Positions 58,640 to 64,000 of a stretch of 64,000 bases of DNA are shown piece by piece (the stretch's first letter is position 1; every line of letters starts with the position of its first letter). The stretch is from Doryteuthis pealeii (taxonomy: Eukaryota > Mollusca > Cephalopoda > Myopsida > Loliginidae): NCBI GenBank assembly GCA_023376005.1, contig CM042141.1, positions 91,098,831 to 91,162,830 on the forward strand. Reading direction: 5' to 3'. The position numbers and the translations under genes were made by a program. The notes under the pieces are model-generated. The model was not told the DNA's origin. It worked only from the letters and a program-made list of their open reading frames with translations, and searched no databases.

Positions 58640-60065
58640 GATGACATTTTGAAATTTCACTTTTAAAAGAAAATTAACTAAAATTATCTCAAATCAAATT
58701 CAAACAGAAATTAAGTATATCTAACCCATTAAATACTAAGATGAGTTAAAAATGTTTCCAATATTTTGAGATACAATTCAGGAAGTCTGGATGCTTTTGT
58801 TGAAGTCATGAAGGTGACAAATTATATTGGACTGAGATGCTGAGCTCCCCTGATACTCTCCAAGAGCTACTTGCTAAATTTTGAGTAGGCACCCATGGTA
58901 ATGGTTATCATTGTATGAAATGGAGATAGCGACACAAGTTCAAATCTTAGACCAGGCTGGATGAATTTCAAATAGTTTTAATACCCTTGGGAAAGGTATG
59001 AATCCAACTATTCTCCTTTCAGCTATGGGTAAATAGTAGGGAAGACTAGACTCTTTAACTTTAGTTTAGCAACCTGTCTAGGAGAAGGAAAACTCTAAAT
59101 TCAAACCTGATAAACTCCGCTTAAAATTATATGGTAAGGTAAGGAGCTGATTGTAGGTGTTTTGCTCTACATCAGACACAAAAACAATCTCGCTGGTCTA
59201 ACGCTAGTGAAAAAGGGATAGACTCCCTCACTATCCAGCTGATACTCACAAAAGGCCACTGTACCTATTTTACTTACTTTACTCACAATTTCACATTCTT
59301 ATATATACAAGGTGTGTCAAAAAAGTATCAAGATTTTTTGTACCTCTTGACACACCTAGTATTCTGAAAAAAAATGTCCCATTCATTCTTCATTTCTATC
59401 TCGGTATATACAGTTTTAATCTTGGTACTTTTTTGACACACCTTGCATTCGGAAAAAATAATGAATGGAAATGTTTTTTTTTTTTTCAGAATACAAGGTG
59501 TGTCCAAAAGTATGAAAAATCTCGATACTTTTTTGACACACCTTGTATATATAGATGAAAATTACTCCCCTTATGTTCGAAACAAAATTAAACCCGTCGT
59601 GATTTTTTAAAATCGTTATAAATTAATTGTTGATGGATTTCAATCATTTTAATTTTTTTTTTTTGCATTCAGAAACCAAATAACTGAGCAAACTTTACAC
59701 TTGGCAGTTAATTGGGAGCTCCATCAGAAAGTGCCAAGCCCAGACAGTGAGGCACGTGCATGTGCATTAAACACAACACTTTTGTCCCAAGCATTTTGGA
59801 AACATTTCTATTGGGATTACCCTTGTATGATCTGAAAACCCACCAGTAAAGAACTAAAATATTAATTTTTTTTTTTTTAAACAATTAAAAAAAATTTTTT
59901 TATTTGCAGAGACTTGCCGAAATAAAGAGTGAACTGAAACCAAAGACGTTGCAGTTGGGGTCGCTCGTTGATGAATTGAACAAAATTAATAATATTCCCA
60001 AGAAAGAAGACGAAACGGAAGATTCAATTCAAAATGTTTATTTCTCATCAGAAAGCGAAGATTGA
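42847..60065 (+). CDS. MIS18BP1: MIS18BP1/KNL2 gene, copy 2 (exons 2-11, frame intact)
   Basis: Second copy of the same locus, without exon 1 because the contig starts inside intron 1. Exons: 42847-42980, 43705-43789, 44709-44749, 48174-48292, 49562-50319, 53402-53553, 54356-54459, 56422-56600, 58388-58463, 59910-60065. Every junction is AG/GT and the lengths (134, 85, 41, 119, 758, 152, 104, 179, 76, 156) keep one frame to the stop. This is the better template for the protein: the remainder of SANTA, acidic run, basic linker, SANT, Ser/Thr-Pro segment, acidic C-terminus. Domain reasoning is as for copy 1. I infer an allele of copy 1, not a paralogue, because exon differences are few, some synonymous, and large differences are TE presence/absence. 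Confidence 0.85.
43163..43549. mobile_element. Fold-back element carrying a hammerhead ribozyme (copy 2)
   Basis: Same element as 10038-10419, with uninterrupted left flank. Left arm includes tttcatgcatgcataagtgc; right arm gcgcttaggcatgcatgaaa. The junction gagctatta|tataatataa at 43162/43163 is the unfilled Helitron target. Confidence 0.65.
43421..43504 (+). ncRNA. Type I hammerhead ribozyme (candidate), copy 2
   Basis: Same core as in copy 1 with no change: GTCAC, CTGAAGA (43438-43444), stem II, GAAA, CC-TAAT-GG, TC, GTGAC, predicted cleavage after 43480. It also sits in the right arm of a fold-back element (43163-43549). Confidence 0.75.
43705..43789 (+). CDS. MIS18BP1: MIS18BP1 exon 3, copy 2 (end of SANTA)
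   Basis: Same 85-bp exon as copy 1, GYPAKLIDKFTDGFPRDWKN..., between ttgtag and gtaagt. Confidence 0.85.
44279..44659 (-). pseudogene. LINE ORF2 C-terminal fragment (copy 2)
   Basis: 126 codons, SRLRMGHTRLTHSYILKQEQ then PQCGTCQTPLTVKHLFMECR; same relic as 11147-11554 without the 27-bp duplication. RLRMGHT is closer to the usual LINE consensus than the copy 1 version. Confidence 0.7.
44709..44749 (+). CDS. MIS18BP1: MIS18BP1 exon 4, copy 2 (microexon)
   Basis: 41 bp, identical to copy 1; VAAEKKVSRHQAI. Phase 2 in, 1 out. Confidence 0.75.
45028..46435 (+). mobile_element. Non-autonomous Helitron, 1,408 bp (copy 2)
   Basis: Counterpart of 11923-13313 with canonical CTAG end (46432-46435) followed by T. 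The same terminal hairpin and two internal units are present. Confidence 0.8.
46801..46963 (+). mobile_element. 5'-truncated family A insertion with 12-bp target duplication, copy 2 only
   Basis: aaaatccattta occurs at 46801-46812 and 46952-46963, enclosing 139 bp that match only the 3' end of family A and end in an (aacaaac)n tail. Copy 1 has a single aaaatccattta (13677-13688) with nothing inserted. This is the pattern of target-primed reverse transcription. Confidence 0.85.
46973..47310. mobile_element. Head-to-head SINE pair (type A), copy 2
   Basis: Same inverted SINE pair as in copy 1, directly after the truncated insertion. Confidence 0.6.
47456..48020 (+). repeat. Dispersed repeat family A (copy 2)
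   Basis: Counterpart of 14,175-14,740. Confidence 0.6.
48174..48292 (+). CDS. MIS18BP1: MIS18BP1 exon 5, copy 2
   Basis: 119 bp, open: KEIMQIQKENVQEQHQDDNE then ESDESEEESEEDDVPQTEK. Donor AAAAG|gttaga. The acidic run is a plausible interaction segment following SANTA; function not deducible from sequence. Confidence 0.8.
49562..50319 (+). CDS. MIS18BP1: MIS18BP1 exon 6, copy 2 (basic linker plus SANT start)
   Basis: 758 bp, a single open frame after cccag. It begins LSVIKESSENATVKKKKEKR and ends DWTDEEVQKLLT, the first SANT helix. The linker is rich in Lys, Pro and Ser with KPDSPK repeats and SPEP/SPH motifs, compatible with a disordered, phosphorylated, DNA-contacting region. An in-frame ATG in the preceding intron (49523) lies in a pyrimidine tract and is not a real start. 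Confidence 0.85.
50352..50575. repeat. Fold-back repeat with hammerhead-like core (copy 2)
   Basis: CTGAAGA (50492-50498), one extra A, GGCCA (50500-50504) pairing with TGGCC (50512-50516), then GAAA (50517-50520). Stem II is perfect here, but no convincing stem III, cleavage site or stem I follows. Confidence 0.5.
51441..51854 (+). pseudogene. LINE 3' ORF fragment with C2H2 finger (copy 2)
   Basis: 137 codons: GHVRQMDDGRIPKDILYAEL, RPQLHFKDVCKNDL, WENLTPDRSRWRKALRRGL and a terminal FTCDICGRECFSNIGLDSHR finger. This is the recurrent C-terminal end of endonuclease/reverse-transcriptase LINE proteins in animal genomes. The fragment is bordered on both sides by (TA)n; no RT domain is nearby, so it is a 5'-truncated relic. 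Confidence 0.75.
52000..52041 (+). ncRNA. Hammerhead-like motif with G at cleavage position (copy 2)
   Basis: Same layout as copy 1, with a better stem III (ATG-TA-CAT, 52028-52035) and again G (52036) before CAGAG. The two extra bases relative to copy 1 improve the fold, so the copy 1 stem III may carry a small deletion. Confidence 0.5.
52223..52434. mobile_element. Mariner-type MITE (copy 2)
   Basis: Terminal repeats cgatggtcattcaaaaagtt and the complement of acgagggttgttcaaaaagt, flanked by TA. Same site as copy 1. Confidence 0.7.
52616..52937. mobile_element. hAT-type MITE (copy 2)
   Basis: Same element and same 8-bp target duplication (52608-52615, 52938-52945), so the insertion predates the split of the two copies. 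Confidence 0.8.
53402..53553 (+). CDS. MIS18BP1: MIS18BP1 exon 7, copy 2 (SANT domain)
   Basis: 152 bp; same SANT helices 2-3 as copy 1 (NFWKKVASYVGRSPEEC). The intron before it interrupts SANT after the first helix. Confidence 0.9.
54356..54459 (+). CDS. MIS18BP1: MIS18BP1 exon 8, copy 2
   Basis: 104 bp, in phase (1 in, 0 out): EEPQVIKKKNLHIYDISDSY then EDDLFECESFFGQTK. Lacks the extra A seen in copy 1. Confidence 0.85.
54598..54946 (+). mobile_element. Solo-LTR-like element (copy 2)
   Basis: Counterpart of 21181-21560, 31 bp shorter because one internal minisatellite unit is missing; ends TTGTAACA. Nested in the same SINE. Confidence 0.65.
56422..56600 (+). CDS. MIS18BP1: MIS18BP1 exon 9, copy 2
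   Basis: 179 bp, KIRLNQDCHLDNIFADLSVK plus the Ser/Thr-Pro segment; donor GATTG|gtaagt. The preceding intron lacks about 30 bp near the acceptor compared with copy 1, leaving the acceptor itself intact. Confidence 0.85.
57595..58135 (+). repeat. Dispersed repeat family A (copy 2)
   Basis: Counterpart of 25,690-26,240, brought close to the end of intron-9 single-copy sequence by the deletion at 57,458. Confidence 0.6.
58388..58463 (+). CDS. MIS18BP1: MIS18BP1 exon 10, copy 2
   Basis: 76 bp, DNADRCVKEFKKKQKKGAGR, preceded by a T tract and ctcctcag. Donor AAG|gtttgt. Confidence 0.85.
59910..60065 (+). CDS. MIS18BP1: MIS18BP1 terminal exon 11, copy 2
   Basis: 156 bp ending in TGA (60063-60065); RLAEIKSELKPKTLQLGSLV to SSESED. 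AATAAA follows at 60380-60385. Confidence 0.85.
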   Translation, partial: RLAEIKSELKPKTLQLGSLVDELNKINNIPKKEDETEDSIQNVYFSSESED

Positions 60066-60390
60066 ACCCTCCTCATTTCTCGTGGTTTTTGTTCTTCATT
60101 TTTTAAAGATTTTAACTTTTTTGTCAGAACAAAAACTTTTTCTCCTTTCCCTTACAGCAAAAATGTACACGCCAGATAAGTTTTAATTGTGAACAAATGA
60201 AAACATCATTCACTCATTCATCCCTTCAATCATTTGTATAAATCACTTATCATTTATTTCATATTAATGAATTAGGATTTGAATTATTTAATGTAAACAA
60301 AACCGTCATTGTACACATCATATCCTTTTGTTTTTTTTGTTTTTTTACTTCATTTCATCATCAAATTATGTAATTTGAAAATAAATTTTA
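60066..60390 (+). terminator. MIS18BP1 3' UTR and polyadenylation signal, copy 2
   Basis: AT-rich untranslated region with AATAAA at 60380-60385, as in copy 1. About 12 bp (a repeat of ttcattcgttcc type) are missing compared with copy 1. Confidence 0.6.
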
Positions 60391-62220
60391 CCATCCAACT
60401 GATTAGATGTTTTAAATGTTTTCTCTTTTGGTAATCTTCAAGATACACACTCCTTTTTTCAGCTTTTTAATAAAAAGAAATGCTCCCTTCAAGTTAGCAC
60501 CATATGCTATTTTAATCTGCTTTTTTTTTTTTTTTTTTTTTTGAGAAATAAATTTGTTTTTCAACTGAATTCTGAAACAAATTGATAAAGTTAATTCATT
60601 AGTCGTCCCCCCCCTCCCCGCAAAGAATCTCCCAAATGTTCATATCTATTGAAAAATGTTTAAAATAAGTCCAATGAGACAAATCCCCAACCTAGCATCT
60701 ATATAATTGCCCCAATCCTTTTGCCTTTAAGGCAACCCCCAACCCCTTTTTATCATATGGGTGCTAGAAGGCAGTGTCTGAGGGTCTTCATGTCCTGGGA
60801 ATGACGTTAAACTAACTGATGGTGAGGTTCCAGTTTTGGAGGTTTGGGGAATGTGGAGCATCCCTTCATCACCATTGCTCCCTGGTCCACTCTGACCTGA
60901 AGTGGTAGTACCTGTTAGGGTCCCATCTATGGGTTGAATAGAAAAACATGAGTTTATAAAAAAAATTGAATATCCATTAAGAATGAATTAATTTCAAAAC
61001 TTTGTTAGCATTAAATGATCCACCGAGGTTGATATGCCGTAAAACAAAACACACCCCAAAATAACTCATTGCAAAAGTAAATTATTTCAGGATTCAAAAG
61101 ATTCAGATCACAAAACAACAAGTTTATTTAAAAAAAAAAAAAAGATCAAAAGAGTGTACAAGGCTGGCTCCTGCTGCTAATTTGAAGGGAGCATTCCTTA
61201 AAAAAGATAAAAGACTCAAGGGAGCGTATCTTGAAAATACCCCATCTTTTTGCAACCAATAGAATTTATTAGATAAACTAGTGGGGAACATAGATATACC
61301 ACGGTATGATAATTTGATTATTACAACATTTTAGCTCAGTAGAGCATCCACCTCTGAACCACAACATTCAGGGATGGATACCTGCCCTCACTAACTCATG
61401 AGCATGGGTAACACAGCTTGGATCTGTGTAGTAAAGTGGGGAGCTGATAGTAGGTATGGCACTCCACCTCAGATGCAAAAACAATCTCCTTGGTCTAGCG
61501 CTAGCGAAAAAGGGATAGAATCTCTTGCTCTCTGACTGATACTGACAATAGGTGTTAGAATATTTTGGGTATATAAGGTGTGCTGAAGTCCACCAGTTAA
61601 ACTTATAGACTCTGTGTGGGCGCGTGGATTAAAGCCAGCCAATCAACAGCTCGAATACGTGGTTGGTTAACTATTTAATCACCGTTCATTTGCACGTATT
61701 CGACACAGGCAAACGGATATGCACCAAGGACTCTGCTCAACCAAAGGATTCTACCCAACACTAAAGAACAACCAAAGGATTTTACCCAACACTAAGGGAC
61801 TCCAAGGAACAACCAAAGAATTCTTCACTAAAGATCAGCCTCTGCTTAACGCCAGGGATCTCAACTGTAAAGTGCTCTCTCATCTGCAGCCTAAAAATTG
61901 TAACAAGTTGCTTATCAGATAGTCAAGTTCTTTCTGCTATGAGGACTTTTAACAGAAGATATTCAGAAACAGGTTTCATTCATGGCATGAAAAAAAAAAA
62001 AAACTGCTAAAAATATGACATTGTAAACTGACTAACTTCAGCCATCAGTAAATGTCTCCACTCTTTTTATAGTTGATCTTTAAATGTTAATAGTCCAAAT
62101 TAAAAGCGCAGTAAGGGTAACCCTGAAGGCAAACTCTTTTAAATGCAGCAACTTGATGAATCTTCTTCTGCTAGAAATTCAACTGAACTCAACTGATGCA
62201 AAAGAACAATATATTTTTAG

Positions 62221-62416
62221 TATTATCTGCGTTATTCGGACTATTGTCCTCATCTTTATTGTTATCTGTACGTTTCGGCTGATGTGCTCTCCGGCCTTCT
62301 TCAGGTATTTTTTGTCACACAAGAAATACCTGAAGAAGGCCAGAGGGCATATCATCTGAAACGTTGTACAGATAACAATAAAGATGAGGACAATAGTCTG
62401 AATAACGCAGATAATA
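62221..62416. repeat. Near-perfect fold-back repeat (copy 2)
   Basis: Outer arms tattatctgcgttattcgga... and its complement are about 51 bp with one mismatch; the inner arms cttcttcaggtattt / aaatacctgaagaag also pair. Confidence 0.7.
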
Positions 62417-63219
62417 CTAATCATCAAGCCTCATCTAAAACATTCAGAGAAATAATATATTTTTATTGTAACTGTTTACAACTCTTTTACAAAGTGATAA
62501 AAATAATTCTTTTTACCAGTCCAAGGAACTACTAAGACAAAATTCTTCTTGAATGACTTTTTCCCCTTCACAAATTTTGAAACGGCTTCTGATCTGGGCG
62601 GAAGTTGTGTTGCATCTTGGGAAATTTAATAGAACTCAAATTATGGGATGTCAATCCACCAGTCTTGCATAGACTGTCTCTACATAAAAAGGGTGAATTT
62701 GTGGGTCTATCTAAAAAGGGAAGGGGGATATGCCTAACTGATAGGCGCATCTTAAGCGACAGCTACAGACCTTATTTTTTCAATGCAGGTAACAGTGGGG
62801 AATGAGAAAAGTGTTTTTTTGCATTGGGCTTTATTCTGTATACCAAAACTTTTCTTATTCCTCAATGATACAGGCATTGGAAAATTGGAACTTCACCACT
62901 TGATACAGTTTTAACATCATACCCAGGATACTAAGACCCTCAATCACTGCCTTCTAGCACATATGATAAAAAGAATTGAGGGTTTGCCAAAGGGGGAGTT
63001 GAGTTGGGATAATCATATAGCAAGGTGCTAGGGCTTGAGGTGACCAGCCGATTGGACTGCCTATCTGACTGCCTATCTAGCACAAGTTGGGTCAGAGTGT
63101 TGTGTTTCATGTCATGGACTGTTCAGCCACCAGGATTCTGTCCTGAAGCATCATGAGTTACCACCCATGGCTATTGGGAGGGGCTCTTACCCCTCTACAG
63201 AGATGCAGTTGGCGTATTC

Positions 63220-64000
63220 TACTGGCTCAGCTGACAGGCACTGTGCCGTATTTGACACTGTTCTAGTGGGCCATAAATAATACACTACAAGACTGAAGCT
63301 GCAAGCCATAAGATATCTTACTGGTTGAATTGGTTCGTGGGACAGACTTTTGGCTGCTTTATATAAACAAAAGATATGTAGATTTTTTTCTGCTATTTAA
63401 GGAAGATGCCTTTCATGTTTCAGAATACATTTTGGGAATTACTACATACCATACTAGAAAAAAAAAAAAAAGTCTGAATGAGTTAGGATAATAAATATTG
63501 GAAGGTGCTCAATATCTACTTGTAAAGCCAGTTTAGGGAATCAAATAAAAAAAATCCCTAAATTTTACTTTTGATGAGAAAAGAATTCTTACCAGACAAA
63601 ATACTAAAATACTAATTCTTGAATTAAATCTTTAAAGTATATAATTTTGATTTTTCGGACTGGTGTCCTCATCTTTGTTGTGGTATGTAAAAACAATGTT
63701 TCAGCTGCTTCTTCAGGTGTTCCCTGTCTGAGCGTAACAATGACCCAACCTGGGAAATCATTTTCAATAGTTTGACTGTTGATCAAACAAAGCGTTGAAG
63801 AATATTTAAAGATCTCATTCAAATAAGGATGTTGTTTTTGCATGCCTATCAATCTGATATGTGTCATGAGAAGTGTCACGATCATCTAAAAATAAAAATA
63901 ATAATCTCTGATTAATAGGTATGCAATAATGTAAATAATGATGTCATTGTTTTTTTTTTTAAGAGCCCAGTCTGCCTTACTATTTACCGGAAGGAACTTC
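63220..64000. other. 3' flank of copy 2, no gene recognised
   Basis: Matches 31,410-32,125 of copy 1 with many single-base differences, mostly extra bases here in homopolymers. Ends within a minus-strand SINE B fragment. Confidence 0.45.

Overview
The window is animal genomic DNA, most likely from a mollusc and plausibly a cephalopod. It is AT-rich, full of (TA)n and (CA)n microsatellites, and packed with tRNA-derived SINEs, fold-back elements, mariner and hAT MITEs, Helitrons and non-LTR fragments. The only gene has small exons bounded by GT-AG introns. The cephalopod assignment is inference from repeat style; no rRNA, mitochondrial or marker gene is present to confirm it.

The one gene I can support is MIS18BP1 (KNL2/M18BP1), the SANTA- plus SANT/Myb-domain factor that licenses CENP-A loading at centromeres. 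It is on the + strand, and eleven exons can be traced with consistent splice phases. The SANTA domain is encoded across exons 1-3 and the SANT domain across exons 6-7, followed by a stop codon and an AATAAA signal. Together the exons give an 841-residue C-terminal product. The first visible exon (817-1538) opens at a splice acceptor and is in frame upstream of its first ATG, so the true 5' end and promoter probably lie left of the window.

The window holds this locus twice, in the same orientation. Copy 1 spans 1 to about 35,700 and is followed by about 1.5 kb of unlike sequence. Next is a gap of exactly 100 N (37,257-37,356). Copy 2 runs from 37,357 to the end; it starts inside intron 1, so it lacks exon 1, and repeats exons 2-11 at 42,847-60,065. 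The copies differ by clean presence/absence of transposons, VNTR lengths and small indels. Copy 2 keeps an open frame through exons 2-11; copy 1 carries indels in exons 2, 5, 6 and 8. I read this as two haplotypes scaffolded in series (false duplication) rather than a real tandem duplication.

The introns and 3' flank are repeat mosaics. The most interesting items are: (i) a complete-looking type I hammerhead ribozyme (10,291-10,374; identical core in copy 2 at 43,421-43,504) in one arm of a fold-back element whose other arm has lost the cleavage site; (ii) a 2,652-bp non-autonomous Helitron present only in copy 1, with an exact A^T empty site in copy 2; (iii) other hammerhead-like motifs, one with a G at the cleavage position; (iv) a solo-LTR-like element nested in a SINE with a 5-bp target duplication; (v) a deletion plus micro-inversion between the copies; and (vi) a palindromic start of the second contig that looks like a fold-back assembly artefact.
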